A stretch of DNA of 64,000 nt from Microbulbifer sp. MKSA007 (GTDB lineage: Bacteria > Pseudomonadota > Gammaproteobacteria > Pseudomonadales > Cellvibrionaceae): assembly GCA_032615215.1 (NCBI GenBank), contig CP128433.1:4138501-4202500 (forward strand), given 5' to 3'. Within the stretch, counting starts at the first letter, position 1. Each line of letters opens with the position of its first letter. The notes under the pieces are model-generated. The model was not told where the DNA came from and did not search any database. It saw nothing but the letters and a program-made list of their open reading frames with translations. Of the stretch, positions 1 through 8,314 are shown piece by piece. The position numbers were made by a program, and so were the translations under genes.

Positions 1-307
1 GCTGGGCATTGAAGCTACTGGCATTAGCCCTCAAATGGCCAAGGAGTTCAATTTAAACTCTACTGGTGGCGTGTTAGTAACAGCTATTTACAACGAGGGC
101 CCCGCGCATGTTGCAGGTCTTCAGCCAGGAGATGTCATCACACATATTGATGGCCTCCCTATCGGCGATGGCAAACAGGGAGAGGCCACTATGGCCACTC
201 TGCGCCCCGGAGATACCATCTCAATAACCTTTATTAGAGAAGGCGCCTCCCATACGGTTAATGCCACAGTTTCAGAAGAGCCACAGACAAAAACAGCAAT
301 AGAATAA
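1..307 (+). CDS. DegS/AlgW-like periplasmic serine protease, C-terminal PDZ domain (partial)
   Basis: The reading frame is open from the left edge of the window, so only the last ~100 residues are present. They form one PDZ domain: the segment beginning GGVLVTAIYNEGPAHVAGLQ, followed by GDVITHIDG and a closing LRPGDTISITFIREG, which is the carboxylate-binding fold of HtrA proteases. The protease domain lies outside the window, so catalytic residues cannot be checked. A single PDZ next to hisD matches algW beside hisD in Pseudomonas (established synteny). AlgW/DegS is an inner-membrane-anchored protease that senses misfolded outer-membrane proteins and cleaves the anti-sigma factor of the envelope stress sigma factor. 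The internal ATG at base 35 is not a start. DegP-type proteins have two PDZ domains, so DegS type is favoured, though the upstream part is not visible. Confidence 0.85.
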   Translation, partial: LGIEATGISPQMAKEFNLNSTGGVLVTAIYNEGPAHVAGLQPGDVITHIDGLPIGDGKQGEATMATLRPGDTISITFIREGASHTVNATVSEEPQTKTAIE

Positions 308-327
308 ACTCTCAAGGAGGAGCCTCC

Positions 328-756
328 ATGCGCTCAATGGTTTTTGCTCTACTTTTTACAATAACTGTAACTCCCGCAATAGCGGAAGATAAAGAAGACT
401 TACAAAAACTGCTGATTGATTTTATCAGCAAAGCTGCCTCTGATCCCCAGGCCCACCAACGCTTTTGGGCCGAGGACCTGGTATACACCAGCTCAAACGG
501 AAAGCGCTTTGGCAAAAGCGAAATTATGCAAGGAATGCAAACACCTCCCACTGAACCAGTGACAACAAGCTATGCCGCCGAGGAAATTGACATTCGATTG
601 TTAGGAGATGCCGCTATTGCTGCATTTAAACTATCGGCTAATGACAGCAGTAAAGGGGAACAAAGCTATTACCTCAACACCGGCATGTTTGTTAAACGAG
701 ACGGTGAGTGGCGCGCCCTAGCCTGGCAGGCTACCCGCATACCCCCTACAGAATAA
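328..756 (+). CDS. Secreted SnoaL/DUF4440-like (NTF2 fold) protein
   Basis: A 142-residue protein with an N-terminal signal peptide (hydrophobic MVFALLFTITVTPAIA, likely cleavage after AIA near residue 19). The remainder resembles NTF2-like DUF4440/SnoaL proteins: an early helix, then FWAEDLVYTSSNGKRFGKSEI, a strand with SYYLNTGMFVKRDGEWRALAWQATRI at the end. These folds bind small molecules or act as ketosteroid-isomerase-like enzymes, but the substrate cannot be read from sequence. The start is supported by a strong ribosome site AAGGAGG at 314-320, eight bases ahead of the ATG. It follows the DegS-like gene by 20 bases and probably shares its transcript. It occupies the place where Pseudomonas has hisC1. 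Function unknown; periplasmic location inferred. Confidence 0.7.
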   Translation: MRSMVFALLFTITVTPAIAEDKEDLQKLLIDFISKAASDPQAHQRFWAEDLVYTSSNGKRFGKSEIMQGMQTPPTEPVTTSYAAEEIDIRLLGDAAIAAFKLSANDSSKGEQSYYLNTGMFVKRDGEWRALAWQATRIPPTE

Positions 757-805
757 GTGCACTATGTACACACCCCGCATAGAGGAATCTGTCGGGGTGT
801 ATTAC

Positions 806-2116
806 TCAGAAATCCTTGACCCGAAAACCCGCAGAGCGGGCATGAGCTTCTAACCCCTCCCCGAGCGCAAGAGTATGCGCTACGCGCCCCAAGGTATCAG
901 CGCCTTTTTCAGAACAGTAGATCACCGAACTGCGCTTCTGGAAGTCGTAAACTCCCAGCGGTGAGGAAAAACGGGCAGTGCCACTGGTAGGAAGGACATG
1001 ATTGGGGCCAGCACAGTAGTCCCCCAATGCCTCTGCCGTATAGCGCCCGAGGAAAATGGCTCCGGCATTCCGGATCCCAGGAAGGTAAGCCTCAGGATTA
1101 TCTACTGAAACTTCCAGGTGCTCCGGTGCAATCTGATTAGAGATTTCTATCGCCTTCTGTATGGACTCCACTTGGATCAACGCTCCACGATCAGCAAGGG
1201 AGCGGGAGGCAATTTCAGCTCGGGGCAACTCGACCAAAAGCCTTTGCAGCGAACTCTCAACCCGATCTAGATACTCAGCATCAGGGCACAACAGAATTGA
1301 CTGCGCCTGCTCATCGTGTTCAGCCTGTGACAGCAGATCCATGGCAATCCAGTCGGGATCTGTTTGCCCATCGCAAATAACCAGAATTTCAGAAGGGCCC
1401 GCAATCATGTCGATAGCAACATGACCAAAAACAGCACGCTTGGCACTGGCCACAAAGATATTCCCCGGACCAACAATTTTATCCACCGCAGGAATAGACT
1501 CAGTACCATAGGCTAGTGCCGCTACTGCCTGGGCACCACCAATCGTAAACACCCGGTCCACCCCTGCTATTGCCGCTGCCGCCAACACCAGGTCGTTCAG
1601 CGCCCCTTTCGGAGCCGGCACCACCATATTTACGGCGTCAACCCCAGCAACTTTTGCAGGAATTGCATTCATAAGCACGGAAGAAGGGTAACTCGCCTTA
1701 CCTCCAGGAACATAAATGCCGACACTTTGCATTGGGGTAATCTGCTGCCCAAGCACAGTCCCATCGGCCTCCGTATAGCGCCAGGACTCCTGTCTTTGAT
1801 GCTCGTGGTAACGCCTCACTCTATTAGCAGCTTCCTCCAGGGCCTCGCGCTCCTCGGTACTTATACGACCTAGAGCCGCGGTAAGCTCAGCAGCCGGCAG
1901 AGCAAAGTCTTTCGCCCTTTCCAGGTGCCGATGATCAAAGCGGTTGGTGAACTCGATAACAGCCTTATCACCATGAGCGCGAACACGCTGCAATATTTCT
2001 GCAACGATACTTTCAACCTCTTGATTTGCCACTGCCTCCCAAGCCAATAACTGCTTCAATTGGCCATCGAAATCTCTATCGACCGTATTTAGCCGACGAA
2101 TTACTTTGCTCGTCAT
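806..2116 (-). CDS. hisD: Histidinol dehydrogenase
   Basis: Full-length 436-residue HisD, catalysing the last two oxidations of histidine synthesis (L-histidinol to L-histidine, NAD+, zinc). Zinc ligands expected from the E. coli enzyme are all present: Q264 and H267 in SQAEHDEQ, D366 in GDYCAG, and H425 in EAHARS. The catalytic Glu-His pair is E332-H333 in APEHLEV. The nucleotide-binding segment YVPGGKASYPSSVLMNA lies at residues 135-151. It is the distal gene of a leftward block mlaC-ibaG-murA-hisG-hisD, 14 bases after hisG. No hisC follows, unlike Pseudomonas, so the aminotransferase must be elsewhere. Cytoplasmic. No sequence abnormality seen. Confidence 0.98.
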   Translation of the reverse strand: MTSKVIRRLNTVDRDFDGQLKQLLAWEAVANQEVESIVAEILQRVRAHGDKAVIEFTNRFDHRHLERAKDFALPAAELTAALGRISTEEREALEEAANRVRRYHEHQRQESWRYTEADGTVLGQQITPMQSVGIYVPGGKASYPSSVLMNAIPAKVAGVDAVNMVVPAPKGALNDLVLAAAAIAGVDRVFTIGGAQAVAALAYGTESIPAVDKIVGPGNIFVASAKRAVFGHVAIDMIAGPSEILVICDGQTDPDWIAMDLLSQAEHDEQAQSILLCPDAEYLDRVESSLQRLLVELPRAEIASRSLADRGALIQVESIQKAIEISNQIAPEHLEVSVDNPEAYLPGIRNAGAIFLGRYTAEALGDYCAGPNHVLPTSGTARFSSPLGVYDFQKRSSVIYCSEKGADTLGRVAHTLALGEGLEAHARSAGFRVKDF

Positions 2117-2130
2117 AATGCTTCGGGTAT

Positions 2131-2769
2131 CTATTTGGTTTGTGCTACAGCCGATGCCAACTTCTCAATCAAACTATTGATTGGCGCATATTTCATCTTC
2201 ATGGCTGCCTTGTTGACGATCAATCGACTGCTGATTTGCGCAATAGTCTCTCGGGCTTCAAGGCCATTGGCCTTTAGCGTATTGCCACTATCTACAATAT
2301 CGACAATCTCGTCGGCCAAATTCATTAGCGGAGCAAGCTCCATAGCCCCATACAGCTTAATAATGTCAACCTGACGGCCAATCGAGGCATAGTGCTTTTT
2401 GGCACTCTGTACAAACTTGGTAGCGACCTTAATTCGGCCACTGGGCAATTGCCCCCCCTTAACACCAGCGGTCATCAGGCGGCAGCGGGCAATGCCCAAA
2501 TCGAGAGGCTCGTATATACCATCAGAACTATGCTCGAGTAGGGTGTCTTTCCCCGCCACACCAATATCTGCGGCTCCATGCTGCACATAAGTGGGCACAT
2601 CCACTCCCCTCAGGAGGAGGAGATGCACCCCTTCGCGATTCGTCGGAAATATCAACTTTCGACTTTTAGTTAGGTCTTCAGCAGGCTCCAACCCTGCCGC
2701 CTTAAGAAGCGGTAGGGTCTCCTGAAGAATCCGCCCTTTTGTCAGTGCGATTGTAATTTGTGCAGTCAT
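2131..2769 (-). CDS. hisG: ATP phosphoribosyltransferase, short form
   Basis: The first enzyme of histidine synthesis, joining ATP and PRPP to give phosphoribosyl-ATP. At 212 residues it is the short HisG_S form, which lacks the C-terminal regulatory domain and works in a hetero-octamer with HisZ (established for the family). No hisZ is in the window. Diagnostic segments are ITIALTKGRI at the N-terminus, GAADIGVAGKDTLLE in the middle, and the PRPP loop DIVDSGNTLKANGLE near residue 165. It lies between murA and hisD in the same order as Pseudomonas. Translation probably depends on coupling, because no strong ribosome site precedes the ATG. Confidence 0.97.
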   Translation of the reverse strand: MTAQITIALTKGRILQETLPLLKAAGLEPAEDLTKSRKLIFPTNREGVHLLLLRGVDVPTYVQHGAADIGVAGKDTLLEHSSDGIYEPLDLGIARCRLMTAGVKGGQLPSGRIKVATKFVQSAKKHYASIGRQVDIIKLYGAMELAPLMNLADEIVDIVDSGNTLKANGLEARETIAQISSRLIVNKAAMKMKYAPINSLIEKLASAVAQTK

Positions 2770-2819
2770 TTCGATTTACGCCAGTCCGTCATTGGCTCTT
2801 GGGATTAACTTCGTAGCAA

Positions 2820-4082
2820 TCAGCCGGGAACACGCCGAATATTCGCGCCCAGCTGTCGGAGCTTCTCTTCAATACACTCGTAGCCGCGGTCAATATGGTA
2901 AATACGATCCACCATAGTAGTGCCCTCTGCCACCATACCAGCAATAACCAAGCTAGCTGACGCGCGCAGATCTGAAGCCATTACTGGAGCGCCCTTAAGC
3001 TTCTCCACCCCGGTAACAATTGCCGTATTGCCTTCCAGGGTGATATCTGCTCCCATTCGATTCAGCTCATGAACCTGGATTAAGCGGTTTTCAAAGATTG
3101 TCTCAACTACAGTCCCCTTTCCTTCGGCTACAGCATTCATTGCTGTGAACTGGGACTGCATATCTGTAGGGAAGGCTGGGTAAGGCGCTGTACGGAAGCT
3201 CACCGCTTTAGGGCGATTGCCTTTCATATCCAGCTCAATCCAATCGTCGCCACAACTGATATGAGCTCCAGCCTCTTCAAACTTAACCATAACCGCATCG
3301 AGGATATCGGCACGAGTATTGAGCAGGCGCACTTTGCCCCTCGCCGCTGCAGCTGCCGCAAGGAAGGTTCCAGTTTCAATACGGTCCGGCATAACAGTGA
3401 ACTTGCAGGGGGTAAGCTTAGGTACACCGTGAACACGCAGGGTGTCAGTGCCAACCCCTTCAATCTGAGCCCCCATAGCAATAAGGAACTCTGCCAAATC
3501 GACGATTTCAGGCTCGCGAGCGGCGTTGTGCAGAGTCGTAGTTCCCTCTGCCAGTGCCGCTGCCATCAACAGGTTTTCAGTGCCGCCAACTGTCACTTTC
3601 TCCATGACAATATTGGCTCCCTTAAGACGACCATTGGAGCGCGCCCGAATGAAACCACCATCGATGGTTATCTCAGCACCCATCGCCTCAAGGCCCTTCA
3701 GGTGAATATCGACTGGGCGGCTACCAATTGCACAACCACCGGGAAAGGAGACATTCGCAACTCCATGCCTAGCCAGCAGGGGCCCAAGAACCAAGATTGA
3801 GGCCCGCATCGTCTTAACCAGCTCATAGGGAGCGGTCAGGTCATTGACTGAGCGAGGGTCAATTTCAACACCCAGCTTTTCATCAATAGTGACATCACAC
3901 CCCATGCACCGGAGCAGGGTAATCATGGTGGTAATGTCGTTGAGATGCGGCAAATTATCGATTTGCACGGGCCCGTCAGCCAACAAAGCAGCAGCCAAAA
4001 TCGGCAAGGCTGAATTCTTAGCACCAGAAATCCGCAGAGTCCCGGAAATTGGGCTGCCGCCCTCTATTATCAACTTATCCAT
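2820..4082 (-). CDS. murA: UDP-N-acetylglucosamine 1-carboxyvinyltransferase
   Basis: MurA, the first committed enzyme of peptidoglycan synthesis, transferring enolpyruvate from PEP to UDP-GlcNAc in the cytoplasm; it is the fosfomycin target. The 420-residue length is typical. The catalytic loop FPGGCAIGSRPVD contains the active cysteine at C117, so the fosfomycin-sensitive Cys form is present rather than Asp. The N-terminal substrate residues K22-N23 are in SGAKNSALP, and the general base Asp is in FPTDMQSQF. It follows ibaG by 44 bases and precedes hisG, the Pseudomonas order. No oddities. Confidence 0.98.
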   Translation of the reverse strand: MDKLIIEGGSPISGTLRISGAKNSALPILAAALLADGPVQIDNLPHLNDITTMITLLRCMGCDVTIDEKLGVEIDPRSVNDLTAPYELVKTMRASILVLGPLLARHGVANVSFPGGCAIGSRPVDIHLKGLEAMGAEITIDGGFIRARSNGRLKGANIVMEKVTVGGTENLLMAAALAEGTTTLHNAAREPEIVDLAEFLIAMGAQIEGVGTDTLRVHGVPKLTPCKFTVMPDRIETGTFLAAAAAARGKVRLLNTRADILDAVMVKFEEAGAHISCGDDWIELDMKGNRPKAVSFRTAPYPAFPTDMQSQFTAMNAVAEGKGTVVETIFENRLIQVHELNRMGADITLEGNTAIVTGVEKLKGAPVMASDLRASASLVIAGMVAEGTTMVDRIYHIDRGYECIEEKLRQLGANIRRVPG

Positions 4083-4126
4083 TCAATTTCTTTCTAGATA
4101 GCCAACACCTCAGTGGCAATGGCAAG

Positions 4127-4360
4127 TTAACGACTGGCTTCTTCTGGAGTCAGAGTCTGCATTTGCACGGCATGCAAGGTGCCGTCGGCGATTTTTTCAC
4201 CAAGAGCGGCATAGACAAGCTGTTGCTTTTTTAAACGACTCAGACCTTCAAAGGAACTGCTCACTACAGTGACCATCAGGTGACTACCTTCAAAAGCCAC
4301 TTCAACAGTACTGTCGGGAATTTGCCCTTCAATTAGGGCCTTGATTTCGTCTGGTTGCAT
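4127..4360 (-). CDS. ibaG: BolA-family protein IbaG
   Basis: A 77-residue BolA-like protein, starting MQPDEIKALI. BolA/IbaG proteins pair with monothiol glutaredoxins to handle [2Fe-2S] clusters in the cytoplasm (family knowledge). The fold is recognised from the segment SHLMVTVVSSSFEGLSRLKK followed by QQLVYAALGEKIADGTLHAV, where the conserved C-terminal His is present. An open frame continues upstream to 4432, but that extension has no family counterpart, and the ATG at 4360 gives the usual IbaG length; no good ribosome site marks either start. The place between mlaC and murA is conserved in many gammaproteobacteria. Confidence 0.9.
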   Translation of the reverse strand: MQPDEIKALIEGQIPDSTVEVAFEGSHLMVTVVSSSFEGLSRLKKQQLVYAALGEKIADGTLHAVQMQTLTPEEASR

Positions 4361-4447
4361 AGGAGGGACTTGCGATTGGTTAAAAACAGCACGCAAGTGT
4401 ACTTGAATCAAGCGGAGTGCGCAGCTACGCACTCCAAAGTTCGCGGA

Positions 4448-5101
4448 TCAACTCACTTTATTTGCGGCATCGTCTGCCGCTGACCAATTAGAAATCACCT
4501 TGTCGATGTCCCCATAAGTCTGCATTGACTGCGAGAACTGACTGCGGAAAGTCTTACCCAGGTTGACCCCATTCAGAATCACATTGATCAACTTCCACTG
4601 ACCTGCCCGATTGCGCACCAAGGTATACGAAACTTTTGTTATACCCTCTTTACTGCGAACTTCCTGCAGTACATTTACACGATTACCTTGAGGTGTGGTG
4701 CCGGGATTGACCACTTTTACATCCAGGTCGCCAAAATTTGCCACGCCACGAGCAAATGTCGCTACAAGATCGCGACGAAAAGCATCCGTAAAGCGAGAGC
4801 GTTGATCGGCAGTCGCCTGCTTGGCATAGCGCCCCATTACACCACGAGCGATAAAGTCAAAATCAACAACCGGGGTTAGCACCCCTTCAACAGCACTGTA
4901 GTATCTTTGCGGGTCTGAATTTGCATACTGAGCATTGGTACGAATTACCCCCAAAAGCTCATCGGAAACCCCTTTAATCATTACATATGGATTTTGGGCC
5001 GCATTGGCTACAGGCACCACTGCAGAAGCAAAAACAACACAAAGCGCAAATCTAATCCACCGCGACAAACCGTTTCGGCCAATCCAAAATGATGCGTTCA
5101 C
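4448..5101 (-). CDS. mlaC: Periplasmic phospholipid-binding protein MlaC
   Basis: A 217-residue MlaC/Ttg2D protein. It shuttles phospholipids across the periplasm between the outer-membrane MlaA complex and the inner-membrane MlaFEDB complex (established). A signal peptide ends near residue 35 (FASAVVPVANA). The mature part has the family segments FDFIARGVMGRYAKQAT, FRRDLVATFARGV and the strand region VSYTLVRNRAGQWKLINVI. It heads the leftward mlaC-ibaG-murA-his block. Unusually, the mlaFED genes that normally sit directly upstream, and mlaB downstream, are absent: the upstream neighbour is the divergent kdsD. See the finding on the orphan mlaC. Confidence 0.96.
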   Translation of the reverse strand: MNASFWIGRNGLSRWIRFALCVVFASAVVPVANAAQNPYVMIKGVSDELLGVIRTNAQYANSDPQRYYSAVEGVLTPVVDFDFIARGVMGRYAKQATADQRSRFTDAFRRDLVATFARGVANFGDLDVKVVNPGTTPQGNRVNVLQEVRSKEGITKVSYTLVRNRAGQWKLINVILNGVNLGKTFRSQFSQSMQTYGDIDKVISNWSAADDAANKVS

Positions 5102-5511
5102 AAATTATCTCCAGTTAGCAAATCATTCCTTGGACGCATATGACAGAATTTAGTGCCATAGCAATACCACATATCAACCTTCCCGCAGCCCAACTGAGAG
5201 TGTGTCGATCATCCATTGAGTGACATAGCTGACAGCGGAGACGGCAAACTATACCATGGCCGCACCCGGTAATGTGGCGGTGTACGAGCGTGTCATTTGA
5301 CACATCTAAAATGCGCACTGGCTTTTTTCGCCGCCAGTAGCCCGCTAATATAGATTAGCACGACAGCAAAAAGTCGAGTCGCCTTTAAATACTGGACTCA
5401 TATGACAAAAATTATCCACGCTGTCGCATAAGTAAATATCGAAACTGTCGCATAATTAGACAGTTTTACGGCAACTTTTAAAAAGCACTAGTAAGCGATT
5501 CGAGGCAGTTG
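5102..5511. promoter_or_regulatory. Divergent mlaC/kdsD intergenic region with small repeats
   Basis: About 410 bases without a convincing gene; they should hold the promoters of the leftward mlaC block and the rightward kdsD block. Visible structure: an inverted repeat GTGTCA-tt-TGACAC at 5290-5303, and an 11-base direct repeat CTGTCGCATAA at 5421-5431 and 5445-5455, spaced 24 bases start to start. Either could be a protein-binding site. I found no clean -35/-10 pair. A 67-codon open frame at 5115-5318 (minus) looks like noise. Confidence 0.4.
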
Positions 5512-6483
5512 ATGACACAGGATCTAATTTTGGAAGCTGGGCGCCGCACCGTCCGCATGGAAGCCGATGCCGTAGCAGCACTGGAAAACAGAATAAACGA
5601 AGAATTCCAGCAAGCTTGTAAATTGATTATGCAATGTCGTGGCCGTACAATTGTTACCGGCATGGGCAAGTCAGGGCATATTGGCCGCAAGATAGCCGCC
5701 ACCCTTGCCAGCACTGGCACACCAAGCTTTTTTGTTCACCCCGGCGAGGCGAGTCACGGCGATCTCGGTATGATCACACGAGATGACGTTGTTATAGCCA
5801 TATCAAACTCTGGCTCCTCCGCTGAAGTCCTCACATTACTGCCGCTATTAAAACGCTTAGGTATTCCACTTATCAGCATGGCTGGCAAAACCGACTCTCC
5901 CCTCGCTCAGGCCGCAGAAGTTAATTTAGATATTTCTGTAGAAACAGAAGCTTGCCCCCTCAACCTTGCACCTACCTCTTCAACAACTGTCACTCTCGTG
6001 ATGGGAGACGCCCTTGCGGTCGCTTTACTCGAGGCTCGCGGCTTTACCGCCGAAGACTTTGCCTTCTCTCACCCCGGTGGCGCACTCGGGCGCAGGCTTT
6101 TATTGAAAACAGAAGATGTAATGCATGTCGGTAACGAACTTCCGCAAGTAACGCCGGAGACATTACTTTCAAAAGCCCTACTTGAAATGACCAGCAAAGG
6201 CTTTGGTATAACCACCGTAGTGAACGATGAGGGAGAGCTGCTAGGAGTGTTCACCGATGGAGATTTGCGCAGGGTAATCGATCAAAAGATTGAGCTAGAC
6301 AAAGCAATTATGGAAGAAGTTATGAGCCGCCGCCCCAAAACGGTCTCTACCGACACACTGGCAGCCGAGGCTCTACGAATTATGGAGGACTACAAGATTA
6401 CCGCTCTAGTAGTAGAAGATGAAACGCATCACCCCCTTGGCGTACTTCACATGCACGACATTCTACGTGCCGGTGTTATCTGA
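5512..6483 (+). CDS. kdsD: D-arabinose 5-phosphate isomerase
   Basis: KdsD converts ribulose 5-phosphate to arabinose 5-phosphate, the first step to Kdo for lipopolysaccharide. The 323-residue protein has an N-terminal SIS sugar isomerase domain (about 38-170) and a C-terminal pair of CBS domains (about 205-323). Active-site residues expected from E. coli are present: K53 in GMGKSGHIG, E105, E146 in ETEACPL, H187 in SHPGGALGR. I prefer the ATG at 5512, preceded by GAGG at 5502-5505, over an adjacent TTG. It leads a rightward block with kdsC, lptC, lptA and lptB, so Kdo synthesis and LPS export are expressed together. Cytoplasmic. Confidence 0.97.
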   Translation: MTQDLILEAGRRTVRMEADAVAALENRINEEFQQACKLIMQCRGRTIVTGMGKSGHIGRKIAATLASTGTPSFFVHPGEASHGDLGMITRDDVVIAISNSGSSAEVLTLLPLLKRLGIPLISMAGKTDSPLAQAAEVNLDISVETEACPLNLAPTSSTTVTLVMGDALAVALLEARGFTAEDFAFSHPGGALGRRLLLKTEDVMHVGNELPQVTPETLLSKALLEMTSKGFGITTVVNDEGELLGVFTDGDLRRVIDQKIELDKAIMEEVMSRRPKTVSTDTLAAEALRIMEDYKITALVVEDETHHPLGVLHMHDILRAGVI

Positions 6484-6574
6484 AAAGTAAAATGAAGCGC
6501 ACGGAATAAATCGTGCAACTTCAAATGAAAGACTTGTATTGGCACACGACAGTAAGTTTATAGGAATAACCCTA

Positions 6575-7112
6575 GTGATCCATGAACAACTACTAAACGA
6601 CTCCCTTAGAAATGTACGCTGGCTTGTATTAGACGTAGATGGCGTCCTGACAGACGGCAAGCTTTATTTTGACAATAGCGGCAACGAACTCAAAACCTTT
6701 CACACCCTGGATGGGCATGGCATTAAAATGCTGCAAAACTCTGGTGTACGTGTAGCAATCATTACCGGCCGGCGCAGTAATGTTGTAGAGCGCCGAGCGC
6801 ACGACCTGGGTATCAATAAATTGATTCAGGGCCGGGAGGACAAGTTTGCCGCACTACAGGAGTTACTTTCTGAAGAGTCATGCCGCCTGGAAGATATCGC
6901 CTATGTCGGGGATGATTATCCCGATCTACTGGTAATGACCAAGGTCGGATGCCCCATCGCACCACCTAATGCAGCCCCCTGTACGGGAGCGAGCCCTGTG
7001 GATCACAGAGGCCCGTGGCGGCGAGGGCGCTGTACGCGAAGTCTGCGACCGCATTATGATTGCACAAGGGACCTTTGACGCGGCGCTCGCCCCCTATATC
7101 GGAGAAAAATGA
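6575..7112 (+). pseudogene. kdsC: 3-deoxy-D-manno-octulosonate 8-phosphate phosphatase, frameshifted
   Basis: KdsC is a HAD-family phosphatase that dephosphorylates Kdo-8-phosphate. The HAD motif DVDGVLTDG, the ITGRRSN segment and the VGDDYPDL motif are intact. After PIAPPNAAP the frame goes wrong: a run of five C at 6975-6979 shifts reading, giving an unrelated arginine-rich tail that stops at 7078. Removing one C restores VRERALWITEARGGEGAVRE and a normal end at 7112, overlapping the lptC start by an ATGA. The lost tail helps close the active site in this family. The start is uncertain: GTG at 6575 with AGGAA at 6562-6566 is favoured; an in-frame TTG at 6539 is the alternative. Either a recent mutation or a sequencing error. 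Confidence 0.85.
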
Positions 7113-7678
7113 TGCGCTCGTGGTTGCCTCTCATACTGGTCATTCTGCTTATAAGTGCCGGGCTCTGGTTTTCCGAGAGTCCGCCAGAACAGTTCTTAGG
7201 CAAAAGGCCCACTCCTCAGCAACAAAATCGGGCTGCGGACCTTGTTATCAAAGGGGCTGAAACTCGCCATTTTGACCAGGCAGGCAACCTAGCTTATCGA
7301 GTGGATGCAGAGCAAATCACCTATTTTCAATTTAAACGTCGGGATCGAGCCAACCTTAAAGAGCCGCGCATGCTGTTCTATACGGACGACCAGCCCAAGT
7401 GGGCAACTCGGTCCAAAAGGGGTGTGGCCTTCAATCGAGGAGAACGTATCGTACTTAGTGGCGACGTTCAAATTGATGAACTCCCTGGCCCGAATGGCAT
7501 CCAATTGGAGACACAGCGAATCACAATCTTCCCTGACAGGGAATTCGCCGAGACCGACAAAGTTGTTACTATTAGCTCCGGCCCCAACCGCACTGAAGGA
7601 ACGGGGATGCGCGCTTACCTGAAAGAAAACCGGATGGAAATTCTATCCGACGTGAAGAGCAGCTATGACACCCAATAA
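7109..7678 (+). CDS. lptC: LPS export protein LptC
   Basis: LptC is the bitopic inner-membrane protein that receives LPS from the LptBFG transporter and passes it to LptA. The 189-residue protein has one N-terminal membrane segment (about residues 6-20, LPLILVILLISAGLWF) and a periplasmic beta-jellyroll with AYRVDAEQITYF and ERIVLSGDVQI. Two adjacent ATGs (7109, 7112) could start it. The first overlaps the stop of repaired kdsC, which suggests translational coupling and argues the kdsC frameshift is recent. Its end overlaps lptA by 14 bases. Confidence 0.95.
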   Translation: MMRSWLPLILVILLISAGLWFSESPPEQFLGKRPTPQQQNRAADLVIKGAETRHFDQAGNLAYRVDAEQITYFQFKRRDRANLKEPRMLFYTDDQPKWATRSKRGVAFNRGERIVLSGDVQIDELPGPNGIQLETQRITIFPDREFAETDKVVTISSGPNRTEGTGMRAYLKENRMEILSDVKSSYDTQ

Positions 7679-8222
7679 CCGCTATCCCTCTATGCTTAAG
7701 ACCTTCACTGCGATTACGCTGGCAGCTATTACCACCGTAGCACAGGCTTTACCTGACGATAGAACCCAAAGAATCTCTGTGGGCTCGGAATCTATGTCAG
7801 CCGACCGCGCCAATAATTTAGTGGTTTATAGTGACAATGTGGTCATCACGCAGGGCTCCCTCCAAATCAGGGCAGATCGCGTGGAAGTCTACTTTACCGC
7901 AAGCGATGAAATCAGCCGAGTCATTGCTGTGGGCCGCCCCGCGCACTTCCAACAAAAGATATTGGAGAGCGAAGAGCCTGTTAAAGCCCGTGCTGAGCGC
8001 ATCGAGTATGTCATCAGCTCTGAAGAACTGCAGCTCACCGGGCAAGCTTATATCGATCGCGATGGCAACACCCTAACTGCGGAGAAAATCGACTACGATC
8101 TCGCAACTGAGCAAATGAGCGCTCGCAGCCAGCCTGGCCAAGGCAGAGTTGAGATGATCTGGAAACCTGAGAGCACCGAAGCCAGCGAGCCTGCTGAAGC
8201 TAATACCGACACAGACCAGTAG
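7665..8222 (+). CDS. lptA: LPS transport periplasmic protein LptA
   Basis: LptA forms the periplasmic bridge that carries LPS from LptC to LptD. The 185-residue precursor has a signal peptide (MLKTFTAITLAAITTVAQA, cleavage near residue 28) and an OstA-like beta-jellyroll: the strands VVYSDNVVITQGSLQIRADR, RVIAVGRPAHFQQK and ERIEYVISSEELQLTG are typical. The C-terminal stretch is acidic (SEPAEANTDTDQ). The ATG at 7665 overlaps the end of lptC and has GAAGAG just upstream; an internal ATG at 7692 begins the hydrophobic core and is an alternative. Confidence 0.95.
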   Translation: MTPNNRYPSMLKTFTAITLAAITTVAQALPDDRTQRISVGSESMSADRANNLVVYSDNVVITQGSLQIRADRVEVYFTASDEISRVIAVGRPAHFQQKILESEEPVKARAERIEYVISSEELQLTGQAYIDRDGNTLTAEKIDYDLATEQMSARSQPGQGRVEMIWKPESTEASEPAEANTDTDQ

Positions 8223-8314
8223 TTCATCCAAATTTCAATGCCTGTAAAACAGCGCTATTTACAATGATGTAATCCGCTGCCCCTCTCGGCCGCGGTTAGA
8301 TTTCAGGACTCATT

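Noticed and set aside
5115..5318. A 67-codon minus-strand frame between mlaC and kdsD
   Set aside because: Cysteine and histidine content looks random, no ribosome site, and the region must hold two promoters.
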